A stretch of DNA of 64,000 nucleotides from G965250275 sp965250275 (GCA_965250275.1 OZ252297.1:2666001-2730000); one strand, 5' to 3'. Counted from the stretch's first letter, positions 52,668 to 60,908 are shown. Notes: generated by a model from the letters alone, not told the origin. Numbers and translations are program-made.

Positions 52668-53375
52668 TCACTCTGTCTGATCGCCCGCAACATGCTCTGC
52701 GGCCACGCGATCAAGCCCTCGGAACCGGCTCCAGATCGTGCCGTCCCGCCCGTGAAAGTAGTATTCGCAGGGCTGTTCGCCCCAACCGACGACATGCCAA
52801 CACACCCCGCCCTGATCATCGATGGACCACGTACCGGTTTTGGCAACCCCGTTCCAATTAGTCTTCAGCGTTTGATCCGCGCCATAGTACATGCGGCCGT
52901 TGCTGGAACGGATCGCCGTCTTACCCATGATCAGTTCCCGGGTCTGTTCTAACGTAAAGAGCTGAACCGACTCGGCAAAAGCCTTCGCATTTGCCGCCTC
53001 TGCAAGCAAATTGCCTGCCTGCAGGTCCGGTCTTCCACGGATATGTCCATCAACACTGCTGTAGAAAAGACCCTGGAACAGAACATACTGGATACAATCG
53101 GGTGTGTCCGCCCCTTTGAGTTCCCAGCAAACTGCGCCTGTGTCCGTGGTGGACCAGCGCCCTGCCCGCTTCTCGTCTCCTTGCACGAGCAGCAGGACGC
53201 CTGTTGCAGAGTAGTAAGCAACGCCATCTTTCAGAATTTGAGTAGTGTCCGCAAAGCGGTCAAAGAGCTCTTCGGGCGTCGCTGCGCGCGGCGCTTCCTC
53301 GTCGGCTCGGACAAAAGCACCGCTCCAGACCAGCATAGTCAGCGCAATGATGGCAGTTCCAATCTGATATGACAT
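52668..53375 (-). CDS. Secreted protein with two copies of a Cys-pair module
   Basis: 235 residues with a signal peptide (about 1-24, ending FVRADE). Two copies of one module are visible: first about 45-112 with GRWSTTDTGAVCWELKG and DTPDCIQYV, second about 155-222 with GTWSIDDQGGVCWHVVGWGEQPCEYYF. The pattern is G-[RT]-W-S-x(4)-G-x-V-C-W, then a second Cys about 9-11 residues on. It resembles the small secreted DUF995-like group, but I am not sure of the family. The same single module is encoded at 54618. It is divergent from the interrupted gene. Confidence 0.7.
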   Translation of the reverse strand: MSYQIGTAIIALTMLVWSGAFVRADEEAPRAATPEELFDRFADTTQILKDGVAYYSATGVLLLVQGDEKRAGRWSTTDTGAVCWELKGADTPDCIQYVLFQGLFYSSVDGHIRGRPDLQAGNLLAEAANAKAFAESVQLFTLEQTRELIMGKTAIRSSNGRMYYGADQTLKTNWNGVAKTGTWSIDDQGGVCWHVVGWGEQPCEYYFHGRDGTIWSRFRGLDRVAAEHVAGDQTE

Positions 53376-53440
53376 GAATGAACACCCAAGCAGCCCTGAT
53401 CACACCCTACCGCAAGTTCCGGCAAAAGAGCAATGTTGAT

Positions 53441-53454
53441 TGAATGTTCATTCA
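53441..53454. promoter_or_regulatory. Palindrome TGAATG-TT-CATTCA in divergent promoter
   Basis: Perfect inverted repeat with 6-base arms, centre TT, between the divergent secreted-protein genes. Its arms resemble operators of TetR-family regulators. A related ATGAATGAAC half-site is at 53375-53384. Confidence 0.4.
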
Positions 53455-53498
53455 TTGGTATGATAAATCAGATCGCGCAATGCATGCCTGGGGGCCTG

Positions 53499-54449
53499 AT
53501 GTTTCGACAGTTCGCAAGTTGGTTCTTCGCTGTGACTGCAGTTACGGTTTGGGCGATCCTCCCCGCCCCTGCCAACGCCGAAACAGTTACCTTTGAGTTC
53601 GACGTGTGCGGGGCGCCTAACACGCAGGTTCCCGGTTGGGTGCCAAACGGGGATCCAAACGTGAATGGCAAAGTCACTCTGACCATCGAAGCAGAACGCG
53701 GTTTGATGTCCATTGTGCCGTCCGAGGGCTTGCTGAGCAGCATTCGTTACACGACCCTCCACGCCCACCTCTATGATGCCAAGCACCGCTATGCGACATC
53801 GGAGAAGGGTCAATCCACCATTTGCTGGGCGTACTACAACACCACCAACCGAGGCGGCACATGCGCGCCGGACGACTAAGACTGCCAGTCCCTCACCGGG
53901 GTCAAGGAATGGCCATGGCAGGAGTATGGGTATGCGATCAACTTCTATCGCGATTACCTGAGACAGGTGGCCGCAGAAGGTAGCGAAGGGTGGTACCTGA
54001 TGCTCCATTTCGCCGGCGGACACTTTGCAACCGACGACAACGGGCGGCTGATCGAATGGGATGGGTCGCCGTTCATGGAGGCATCTTTTGGCGGCATGAA
54101 CAGCATTCGGCCGGACTGCAATGCCCGTATCGGACGCAGACTGAATGACAAAGACTTCGGCACCGCGGACGCCTGCAATCCGATGATGCATGGTGTGTTG
54201 GCCGATGACTACTTTATGGATGCAAACGGCAACCTATGGGTGGATGCCGACGGGAACCTGACGCCCGAAGCTATTGCTCAGGGATACGATCTGAACACCG
54301 AGTATCTGTTCTATAACTACCGCGACAATGGCCAGTCCGATCGTTGGGGTGGCCCTGACGGTGGGGCTGGCGGCTTCCTGACCGGCGATACCGAGGGGCG
54401 TTGCCTGCACTGGCCACCAAAGGGCTACGGCGCGCTCCAACCCGACTAA
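53499..54449 (+). pseudogene. Secreted-protein gene interrupted by one in-frame TAA
   Basis: A signal peptide (MFRQFASWFFAVTAVTVW then AILPAPANA) opens a frame that stops at TAA 53877-53879. The same frame continues without any other stop to 54449 through DCQSLTGVKEWPWQEYG, GWYLMLHFAGGHFATDD and a Cys/Asp-rich C-terminus ending ALQPD. Both halves have similar composition, no base is inserted or lost, and sequence on both sides of the TAA reads as ordinary protein (CAPDD then DCQS). The simplest view is a recent nonsense mutation of a roughly 316-residue secreted protein; programmed read-through is possible but less likely. I recognise no family. Confidence 0.7.
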
Positions 54450-54617
54450 ACCCTGCGTTGGCGGCTTAAATTGCAGCTCACCGGTCCCTGCCCTTCTTCC
54501 GGGCACCACCAACTCAAGACCAAAAGTCTGAGGCACCACCGAGGCAGTCAAAGAGAACCAGCGGACCCCGCCTCGTCCAGCTTCGACCTGACACTTCAAG
54601 GAGATAGGAGAAAACTG

Positions 54618-54962
54618 ATGAAACCTCTTGGCCGCGCAAGCCTGGGCGTTCTGTTCGTCGTCGCATTTAGCACATGGGTCTCTGCAGAACCTGTGACGGA
54701 ACAAATCTTTCTCGACACTCATGTGGGAAACTGCGTCACTGACACCGGCCCTAGCGACGGTCAGCAGTGCTATGCAGCGGACGGGACAACTACCTACACC
54801 GACAAGCGCTATGGCACCGATCAGGGCACATGGGAGTTTCGGGACGGACAAGTCTGTGTGAAATGGTCCAAAGAAGCCGCTGAAAGCTGCAACGCGTATG
54901 TTCGAGAGGGCACGGAGTCATTTAGCGCCGCGACCGGATACAAGTGGACAGTCGATGGCTGA
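54618..54962 (+). CDS. Secreted protein with one copy of the Cys-pair module
   Basis: 114 residues. Signal peptide about 1-23 (ending WVSAEP). The body reads TVGN-like CVTDTG, then CYAADGTTTYTDKRYGTDQG and TWEFRDGQVCVKWSKEAAESCNAYV, the same module seen twice in the 52668 gene (GTW..., G-Q-V-C, then Cys about 11 residues later). Good AGGAG at 54606-54610, 7 bases before ATG. Position right after the interrupted gene on the same strand suggests a shared transcript. Family resembles DUF995-like secreted proteins; function unknown. Confidence 0.7.
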   Translation: MKPLGRASLGVLFVVAFSTWVSAEPVTEQIFLDTHVGNCVTDTGPSDGQQCYAADGTTTYTDKRYGTDQGTWEFRDGQVCVKWSKEAAESCNAYVREGTESFSAATGYKWTVDG

Positions 54963-55076
54963 CTACGTTGCGCGCTTCACCATGGGTGCGGTGCGCGGCT
55001 CCGATACAAACTCCCCAAAATACGAGAGTCCAGGTAAGCGGACTCAATCGAAAGACGGCTCGGATAAATCAGTCCT

Positions 55077-55301
55077 CTATGACCGCCAGTAGTTGTTGGC
55101 CGCCGCAATGGTTTGGAAGTTGGTAGCCACCACGTGCGAGGCCATAGTCAGGCTGTCGGCGTTGTTGGCGTAGTCGGGGCGCATTCGGGTCCGGGCCGCA
55201 TCATCGGGTTGCGTCTTTTTGACAGCCATGCGGGACAGCTTGATCGCCAGATCGAATCCCTCCTCAGGGGTCGGTGCAATTAACGTTGGCAGCCAACTCA
55301 T
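55077..55301 (-). CDS. 74-residue orphan protein under a MarR/OhrR-type operator
   Basis: A small soluble protein, MSWLPTLIAPTPEEGF at the start, then a basic helix (LAIKLSRMAVKK) and a polar C-terminus ending AANNYWRS. No signal peptide, Cys or membrane helix. GAGGAA lies 6 bases before the ATG at 55301, a strong ribosome binding site. It is divergent from the MarR/OhrR-like gene, with two palindromes between them, one only about 22 bases from this start. In most OhrR loci the neighbour is ohr (an OsmC-type peroxidase); this protein has none of the Ohr features. Function unknown, not recognised. Confidence 0.6.
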   Translation of the reverse strand: MSWLPTLIAPTPEEGFDLAIKLSRMAVKKTQPDDAARTRMRPDYANNADSLTMASHVVATNFQTIAAANNYWRS

Positions 55302-55322
55302 TTGATTTCCTCATTCACAAGT

Positions 55323-55344
55323 TTTATATCGTGCACGATATAAA
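55323..55344. promoter_or_regulatory. MarR/OhrR operator 1 (22-bp perfect palindrome)
   Basis: Core TATATCGTGCACGATATA at 55325-55342, extended by two more paired bases on each side. It lies 22-43 bases upstream of the 74-residue gene start. Confidence 0.8.
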
Positions 55345-55372
55345 TGGCCTATCCAGGCCAGTGTCAAACAAT

Positions 55373-55390
55373 TATATCGTGCACGATATA
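55373..55390. promoter_or_regulatory. MarR/OhrR operator 2 (18-bp perfect palindrome)
   Basis: Identical TATATCGTGCACGATATA core, 48 bases from the first copy and 17 bases before the marR start. Repression by the MarR protein of both divergent genes, including its own, is likely. Confidence 0.8.
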
Positions 55391-55407
55391 GACGCACAGG
55401 GATCATC

Positions 55408-55863
55408 ATGACCAAAACGACATTACCGACGGCTGCTAATGATATGTTTTGTCACGCCATTTACTCGACCTGGCACGTGGTCAACCGGTCCTACAAAAAA
55501 CACTTGTCACCGCTTGGCCTGACCTATCCGCAATACATCACCCTCACCCTCCTGTGGGAGCAGGACCACAGAATCGTCACCGACATCGCGGCATGCTTGA
55601 CCATGGAAACCAGCACCCTGACCCCGCTGTTGAAACGGCTCGAGGGCAACGGCTTGGTGACGCGTGCCCGCAGCAAGGACGATGAACGTCAAGTGGTGGT
55701 CTCTCTCACCGCTGCGGGCAAGGCACTCAAATCGAAAGCCGGCGCAATCACGGCCTGCATGATTGAGGATACCGGTTTGAGCGAAGGTGATTTGGTCCGG
55801 CTCGTGAGTGATCTGACGCGCCTGAAGACCGGTCTTGCAAATGCGATGGCGTGCCAAGGCTAA
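55408..55863 (+). CDS. MarR-family regulator, OhrR-like
   Basis: 151 residues. The start NDMFCHAIYSTWHVVNRSYKKHLSPLGLTYPQYITLTLLWEQ closely follows the OhrR pattern, with Cys15 at the position of the peroxide-sensing Cys and the conserved LTYPQY. Winged helix at about 45-110 (ACLTMETSTLTPLLKRLEGNGLVTRARSKDDERQVVVSLT). It should bind the two palindromes upstream and release them when Cys15 is oxidised, probably by organic peroxide; that is inference from family. The usual target ohr is absent here. Confidence 0.85.
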   Translation: MTKTTLPTAANDMFCHAIYSTWHVVNRSYKKHLSPLGLTYPQYITLTLLWEQDHRIVTDIAACLTMETSTLTPLLKRLEGNGLVTRARSKDDERQVVVSLTAAGKALKSKAGAITACMIEDTGLSEGDLVRLVSDLTRLKTGLANAMACQG

Positions 55864-55930
55864 CTCCCGGAAGCGCCAAAGGTAGTCCAAACACCCGAAG
55901 CGATTTGGCGTGCGGCTTTGCTCCGACCTC

Positions 55931-56944
55931 TTAAGGCGTCCGCGCGCTTAGGATGGCATCGATTTCCGATCGGATTGGCTGCGAAACACTTAACCCATTG
56001 GCCTCGGCCTGCGCGCGCGCGGTCAAACGCCGGGTTCCCGGCAATCGAGCACCCTGCCCGGTGATCGACTCCAACAACCCTTCGAGCGCCGCGGCAAAGC
56101 CGCGTTCCGGAACGCCCGCGACCTTGAAGGCAATCAAAAGCTGTCCCACGCCGGGCGGATCTCCTTCGGCGTCGAAGAATGAGCTCGCTTCACGTGATCC
56201 ATTGGCCCCCACCAGCGCGGCAGAGAGCACTTCGACCATCAGCGCCAGCACAGCGCCTTTTGCGCCACCGGCAGGCAACATGGTGCCCGTCAGCGCGGCT
56301 TCGGCATCGGTGGTGGGCTGGCCTTCGCTGTCAAGCGCCCAGTTGTCGGGGATGTCCTCGCCGGCCTTGGCGGCGGCCATCACCTTGCCCCGCGCCACAT
56401 GTGACAGCGACAGATCGATGACCAGTGGGGGCTGATCGGCACGCGGCGCGGCAAACGCGATGGGATTGGTTCCGAACACAGCGTCGCGCCCGCCCCAGGG
56501 CGCCATGGCCTTGGGTGAATTCGCAACCATCAGTGCGACCAGACCCCGTTCCGCCAGACGCTCCACATGGGCGCCCAGTTGACCGCAGTGATGCGACCGG
56601 CGAATGGCTGCAGCTGCGATCCCAGTGCGCGGTGTCAATTCGGACAAGGTTTCGATGGCCAGATCAATGGCCGGAAAGGCAAACCCATGACCGGCGTCGA
56701 TATCGACCATGGCCTCGCCTCTTGCGGATAAAGTTGGCACTGCGTGGCCCTGAACCTTGCCGGAATACGCTTGTGCGGCATAGGCCGCCACCCGTGCAAG
56801 CCCATGCCCTTTCTGCCCGTCCGCTTCTGCGGAAACCAGCGCACGCGCCACGCTTGCCGCAACATCCGGATCAACATTGCTGACTGTCAGCGCCCGCCAG
56901 ACCAAGGCTTCGGCCTCAGCAAGACTTACCACTTCATCCGTCAT
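55931..56944 (-). CDS. Malate/lactate dehydrogenase family oxidoreductase, probable (2R)-sulfolactate dehydrogenase
   Basis: 337 residues of the Ldh_2/ComC family, NAD(P)-dependent. DGQKGHGLARVAAYAAQ (about 42-58), IRRSHHCGQLGAHVERLA (about 115-132, with the catalytic His) and GTNPIAFAAPRADQPPLVIDLSLSHVARGKV (about 160-190) are family motifs. Members act on malate, lactate, ureidoglycolate or sulfolactate. The neighbours suyA and suyB favour (2R)-sulfolactate dehydrogenase (ComC), which links sulfolactate stereoisomers through sulfopyruvate. About 200 bases separate it from suyB, so it may have its own promoter. Confidence 0.8.
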   Translation of the reverse strand: MTDEVVSLAEAEALVWRALTVSNVDPDVAASVARALVSAEADGQKGHGLARVAAYAAQAYSGKVQGHAVPTLSARGEAMVDIDAGHGFAFPAIDLAIETLSELTPRTGIAAAAIRRSHHCGQLGAHVERLAERGLVALMVANSPKAMAPWGGRDAVFGTNPIAFAAPRADQPPLVIDLSLSHVARGKVMAAAKAGEDIPDNWALDSEGQPTTDAEAALTGTMLPAGGAKGAVLALMVEVLSAALVGANGSREASSFFDAEGDPPGVGQLLIAFKVAGVPERGFAAALEGLLESITGQGARLPGTRRLTARAQAEANGLSVSQPIRSEIDAILSARTP

Positions 56945-57146
56945 CGCTTAAAGGCGCTCCCTTTCGTGACTGGCCGGCCATCTCAATACATCAGTGACCG
57001 TATTGATAGCACGAACGTCCGGCCCAGAACTGCGAGATGCGCCACAGCGATCAGCCATGTCGCATCCCAAGTGTTGGTGTTCCATGACCGCCCAACGACG
57101 CCGAGGGATCATCCCTGCGAAGCCAATTGGGCGGCGCGGACTGCGT

Positions 57147-58328
57147 TTAGGCGCTTCTGTAGAGCTTGGTCATCGAGAATTCCCGATGCCCCAGCGCCTC
57201 GGCAGCGGTGCTGCGCCCGTTTGCGGTGCGGCAGATCATGTCGATCAGGGAATCACCCGCTTCGTCGATGGTCATTTCGCGCCGCAAGATGCCGGAGACA
57301 TCAACATCCACATGCTCTCCCATGGTGCGCACGGTGCGTGGGTTGGCTGTGATTTTAATCACCGGAACAATCGGGTTTCCGACCACGTTGCCCTGCCCCG
57401 TCGGGAATGTGTGGATCACCGCACCCCCCGCTGCCATCAGGGTCACGCACTCAGCCGCCGCCGAAGACGAATCCATGAAGTAAAGGCCATCACCAGACTT
57501 TGGCGCTTCGGCCGGCTCAAGAATGTCGATGTATTGCGAGGTGCGCCCGATCTTCTCGAGGTTACCCAGGGCCTTTTCCTCGATGGTGGTCAGCCCACCC
57601 TCGATGTTGCCTTTCGTGGGCTGGCTGTCAGACAGGTCATCGGTCTGGTGAGCAAAGATCACATCGTCCTGATAGGCTTTCCACATGGCGTACCAACGCT
57701 CGCCCACTTCTTCGTTGATCGCGCGCTTTTGGCAGATGTGTTCCGCCCCTGTGATTTCTGATGTTTCACCGAAGAACCCGGTGATCCCTTCGGGCAGCAG
57801 TTTGTCGTACATATTGCCCACTGTTGGGCAAGAACCCAGACCCGTCGTGGTGTCGCTTTCGCCACACTTGGTCGAGACCCACAGCTCGGAAATATTGCAC
57901 TCTTCGCGCTGGTACTCCGATGTCTTGTGGACAAACTCCTTTGCCGCCCAGCTGGCCGCGCGAATGGTTTCAAAGTCGCCGTTTTGCTCGATGGAGAATT
58001 CAGCGACCGGCTTGCCGGTTTCGCGAATGCCGTCCGCAATACGCTTGGTCCAGCCGGGTTCGATACCGATCACCACCACCGCGGCCACGTTGGGGTTCGC
58101 GCCAGTGCCGATCATCGTCCGAAAGTGCAGCTCGAGGTCCTCGCCAAACTGCAGCCGACCATAGGCATGAGGAATGGCCAGCGTGCCTTTGACGTTGTTT
58201 GCAACCGCTTCACACGCGGCGTTCGAGATGTCGTCCACGGGCAGAATGACGACATGGTTGCGCACGCCGACCCGGCCATTCTCGCGCCGGTAGGCCTTGA
58301 CGGTCATGTTGGAATACTTCGATGCCAT
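57147..58328 (-). CDS. suyB: (2R)-sulfolactate sulfo-lyase subunit beta (UxaA family)
   Basis: 393 residues of the altronate-dehydratase-like UxaA family. GRVGVRNHVVILPVDDISNAACEAVANNVKGTLAIPHAYGRLQFGED (about 18-64), STKCGESDTTTGLGSCPTVGNMYDKLLPEG (about 152-181) and FMDSSSAAAECVTLMAAGGAVIHTFPTGQGNVVGNPIVPVIKI (about 286-328) match. With SuyA it splits sulfolactate into pyruvate and sulfite. The pairing with a 96-residue SuyA-type subunit separates it from altronate dehydratase, in which the SAF domain is of another type. TAAGGAG precedes the ATG, 11 bases after the suyA stop. Confidence 0.87.
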   Translation of the reverse strand: MASKYSNMTVKAYRRENGRVGVRNHVVILPVDDISNAACEAVANNVKGTLAIPHAYGRLQFGEDLELHFRTMIGTGANPNVAAVVVIGIEPGWTKRIADGIRETGKPVAEFSIEQNGDFETIRAASWAAKEFVHKTSEYQREECNISELWVSTKCGESDTTTGLGSCPTVGNMYDKLLPEGITGFFGETSEITGAEHICQKRAINEEVGERWYAMWKAYQDDVIFAHQTDDLSDSQPTKGNIEGGLTTIEEKALGNLEKIGRTSQYIDILEPAEAPKSGDGLYFMDSSSAAAECVTLMAAGGAVIHTFPTGQGNVVGNPIVPVIKITANPRTVRTMGEHVDVDVSGILRREMTIDEAGDSLIDMICRTANGRSTAAEALGHREFSMTKLYRSA

Positions 58329-58339
58329 TGGGGCGCTCC

Positions 58340-58630
58340 TTACCAGCGTTTCGTTTTGCAGTTATGGGTGTGGACGTGTGCGCCCTTGGGGATGTCGGCG
58401 ATAATTTTGCCGATGTCTTCGCCATATTTGATTGCGGTGTCGCCGTCCGCGAGATCCTTCAGCGCGATCTTGTGCCCGATCGGGACATCCGCGCCGGCGG
58501 TCAAGCGGAACGTAGAGTTGTCGTGCGTGATACAGCACAGCATATCGGTACCGGCGGTCAGCCCCTCGACAACAACCACACCGACATTGTCGGCGCTTTC
58601 ATGGACAAGAAGATGGGGAATTTCGGACAT
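58340..58630 (-). CDS. suyA: (2R)-sulfolactate sulfo-lyase subunit alpha
   Basis: 96 residues of the SAF-domain family. The reading MSEIPHLLVHESADNVGVVVVEGL, then DNSTFRLTAGADVPIGHKIALKDLADGDTAIKYGEDIGKIIADIPKGAHVHTHNCKTKRW matches SuyA of sulfolactate-degrading bacteria closely, including the terminal HVHTHN-x-KTKRW. It pairs with SuyB to release sulfite from 3-sulfolactate, an important marine organosulfonate. First gene of the minus-strand run suyA-suyB-dehydrogenase; the divergent GntR regulator shares its promoter region. Confidence 0.9.
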   Translation of the reverse strand: MSEIPHLLVHESADNVGVVVVEGLTAGTDMLCCITHDNSTFRLTAGADVPIGHKIALKDLADGDTAIKYGEDIGKIIADIPKGAHVHTHNCKTKRW

Positions 58631-58680
58631 GGCGGGGCTCCTGAAAGATTCGCAGTGGGCAGAATTGATTTATAGATGAT

Positions 58681-58694
58681 ATCTTATATAAGAT
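58681..58694. promoter_or_regulatory. Perfect palindrome ATCTTATATAAGAT, probable GntR operator
   Basis: 14-bp perfect inverted repeat in the 134-base divergent region between suyA and the GntR gene, 51 bases from the suyA start. GntR proteins of the HutC group usually bind such AT-rich palindromes next to their own gene. Confidence 0.7.
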
Positions 58695-58764
58695 TTGATA
58701 TGCAAGACTGCGCCGGGAAAAATCCAGCAATGCGCAGGATCGCAGTTTTGAGAGGGACTTGAGA

Positions 58765-59466
58765 TTGGCCATTCCGCGCTATCAGACCGTGATCGATTCT
58801 CTGGTTGATCAGATCGCCAGTGGCCAGTTGTCTCCGGGCGCGATGCTGCCCAGCGAGGTGCAGCTGGGAAAGGATTTCGGTGTCGCACAAGGGACTGCGC
58901 GCAAAGCGTTGATGGAGCTCGAAGCGCGCGGTCTGCTGGAACGGGTGCAGGGCCGCGGCACGTTTGTGACCCAGCGCACCCCGGAAACTGCATTGTTTCA
59001 TTTTTTCCGCCTGCGCCGCAGCGATGGCACGTTGGAAGCACCCAATCTGGAGCATGAAGAAATCACGCGCCGCGCCGCGACCCCCGATGAGAAACAACAC
59101 CTTTTTGATGCCCCCGACACGGTGTTCCAGATCACGCGCCGCCGCGTGCTGGGCGACGATGCTGTACTTTACGAGGAATCGGTTGTCTCCACCGTGCAGT
59201 TTCCCGGTCTATCTGAGCGCGCGCCCCTGCCCAATGCCCTCTATGTTCTGTTGCAAAGGGCCTATGGGTGCATCGTGATGCGCGCCGAAGAGAGCCTGGT
59301 GGCCGAAGCGGCCACCGCAGATGTCGCCCATCACCTGAAGGTCGCGCCAGGAACGCCCGTTCTGGCGATTGAGCGTCGTGCCATCGATGCCCTGGACCGC
59401 GTGATCGAGCTCCGCAGAATTGTCTGCCGCACGGAGGGCTACAGGTACTTTGTCTCCCTCTCCTGA
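58765..59466 (+). CDS. GntR-family regulator (HutC/UTRA type) of the sulfolactate locus
   Basis: 233 residues. N-terminal winged helix (about 4-72: YQTVIDSLVDQIASGQLSPGAMLPSEVQLGKDFGVAQGTARKALMELEARGLLERVQGRGTFV) and a C-terminal UTRA ligand-binding domain (about 80-230). TTG 58765 is chosen since AGAGGG lies 8 bases upstream; the earlier TTG 58759 would be too close. Divergent to suyA, it likely represses the sulfolactate genes and responds to sulfolactate or a related compound; this is inference from position (SuyR-like). Confidence 0.85.
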   Translation: MAIPRYQTVIDSLVDQIASGQLSPGAMLPSEVQLGKDFGVAQGTARKALMELEARGLLERVQGRGTFVTQRTPETALFHFFRLRRSDGTLEAPNLEHEEITRRAATPDEKQHLFDAPDTVFQITRRRVLGDDAVLYEESVVSTVQFPGLSERAPLPNALYVLLQRAYGCIVMRAEESLVAEAATADVAHHLKVAPGTPVLAIERRAIDALDRVIELRRIVCRTEGYRYFVSLS

Positions 59467-59642
59467 GGCGGAAGGGCTTAACGACACGAGAGAAAGCCCC
59501 TGGCGCCCCGCAATTGCGCTGCAGCCCGTCTGCAATGTTGATGGTCAGTTTGCGCGCAAGTCAGCAGCTTTTGACGATATCATGCTTGCAGCGAATCCTG
59601 CTTTGACGAAGCGCTATTGCGCCGGACCGAGGAGTGGCAGCC

Positions 59643-60431
59643 GTGCGAAATGTATTCAGAACAGCGCTTTGCGCCACGCTCTTAACAGTTTTCGGAACAA
59701 CACTCTTCGCGCAGGAGGATTCTGCAGCGCAGGCAAACAATCCGCTGGCTGATATCAGGGCGTTCAACATTCAGAACTACTACATAGGCACACTCACGGG
59801 TCCCGGAGACCAGAGCGCCAATCAACTCATTCTGCGGTACGCGCAGCCGGTGAGCATCGGAAACTCTGACTGGCTGATACGGGCGTCCCTTCCCTTCAAC
59901 AGCTTTCCGGTCGGGACGGCCGGCGCAACCGAAAACGGGATCGGGGATTTTGACATTTTTGCCGCCTATCAATTCGACACGGGCGACCCGGCGGTCAGCT
60001 TTGCGATTGGACCGCAAATTGTTGCTCCAACGGCAAGTGACGACCGGCTTGGGTCCGAGCAATGGCAACTTGGGCTGGCAAACGTGTACTTCAACGCACG
60101 ATCACCGACCCTTCAATACGGATATCTTTTGACCTGGCGCGGCGGCGTCGGAGACACCAATGGCCGCCCGCGGGCCAGTCTGGGGGCCTTCCAACCCTTT
60201 GTCTTCTACCAACTCGGTCAGGGCTGGTACACGGGTGGCGCGCCGATCTGGACCTACAACTTTCAGAACAACGACTACTCCGTTCCTCTCGGCATCCGAA
60301 TCGGCAAAGTCTTCAAGCGCAACACCACTGTTTTCAACGTCTTTGTTGAGCCCCAATGGTCGGTCCATGACAGCGGCACCGGTCTGCCAAAACAGCAGGT
60401 CTTCTTTGCCGTCAACATGCAGTTTCTGTGA
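59643..60431 (+). CDS. Predicted outer-membrane beta-barrel protein
   Basis: 262 residues. Signal peptide about 1-24 (RTALCATLLTVFGTTLFAQED). The rest alternates aromatic and polar residues as in a beta barrel and ends in Phe-Leu (VFFAVNMQFL). It resembles the phenol-degradation-type/transporter outer-membrane family, with NPLADIRAFNIQNYYIG near the N-terminus and GIGDFDIFAAYQF (about 98-110). GTG 59643 is chosen: GAGGAG lies 8 bases before it. It is a single gene; function unknown. Confidence 0.7.
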   Translation: MRNVFRTALCATLLTVFGTTLFAQEDSAAQANNPLADIRAFNIQNYYIGTLTGPGDQSANQLILRYAQPVSIGNSDWLIRASLPFNSFPVGTAGATENGIGDFDIFAAYQFDTGDPAVSFAIGPQIVAPTASDDRLGSEQWQLGLANVYFNARSPTLQYGYLLTWRGGVGDTNGRPRASLGAFQPFVFYQLGQGWYTGGAPIWTYNFQNNDYSVPLGIRIGKVFKRNTTVFNVFVEPQWSVHDSGTGLPKQQVFFAVNMQFL

Positions 60432-60599
60432 TCCAGGCGATAGGGTCTGAGCCCTCCGCTTAGCGCCGTTAAGGCGTGTCGCACATGGCGACGGGCCACC
60501 ACGCAGGGTTGACCGCCCCTCAACTGCCGTCATGATTGCAGATGGTGGTAAACACCTGAAACAATTGACTGAGCGACCAGGTCCGAGAGGTATTCTGTG

Positions 60600-60899
60600 A
60601 TGGCGACCAAAGCCGAACTGGAAGTCGAACTGGCGGCCCTCAAGGCCCAGAACGAGGCGCTGCGATCACGGGCCGAACAAGAGCCGGCACCACCTGTTGA
60701 AACGGCCCCGCAAAGCGACCTGCACGTGGCCACGCAACTCAAAGACTTTCTGAGCGAGCATGGGATCGACACAACAGACGCAGAAGCGATCGGCAACCAA
60801 CTGGTGGACGAGTTGAGCGCATTGCACAAGGATCACCCGCTGGTGACGCTGCTGGGGGTGTTTGCCCTCGGTTGCGTGGTCGGCCGGGCATTCAAATAG
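60600..60899 (+). CDS. YqjD/ElaB-like small membrane protein
   Basis: 99 residues. An N-terminal coiled coil (about 3-30), a Pro-rich break, a helix of about 43-80 and a C-terminal glycine-containing hydrophobic segment (VTLLGVFALGCVVGRAFK). This resembles the ElaB/YqjD type of ribosome-associated inner-membrane proteins, in layout more than sequence. ATG 60600 directly follows a GTG; GAGAGG precedes. The next gene, a two-helix membrane protein, starts 9 bases after, as yqjE follows yqjD. Confidence 0.6.
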   Translation: MATKAELEVELAALKAQNEALRSRAEQEPAPPVETAPQSDLHVATQLKDFLSEHGIDTTDAEAIGNQLVDELSALHKDHPLVTLLGVFALGCVVGRAFK

Positions 60900-60908
60900 G
60901 AACGCACA

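Noticed and set aside
56984..57005. CAATAC/GTATTG inverted repeat before the sulfolactate dehydrogenase gene
   Set aside because: Short arms with a 10-base spacer and no resemblance to the suyA palindrome; could be chance.
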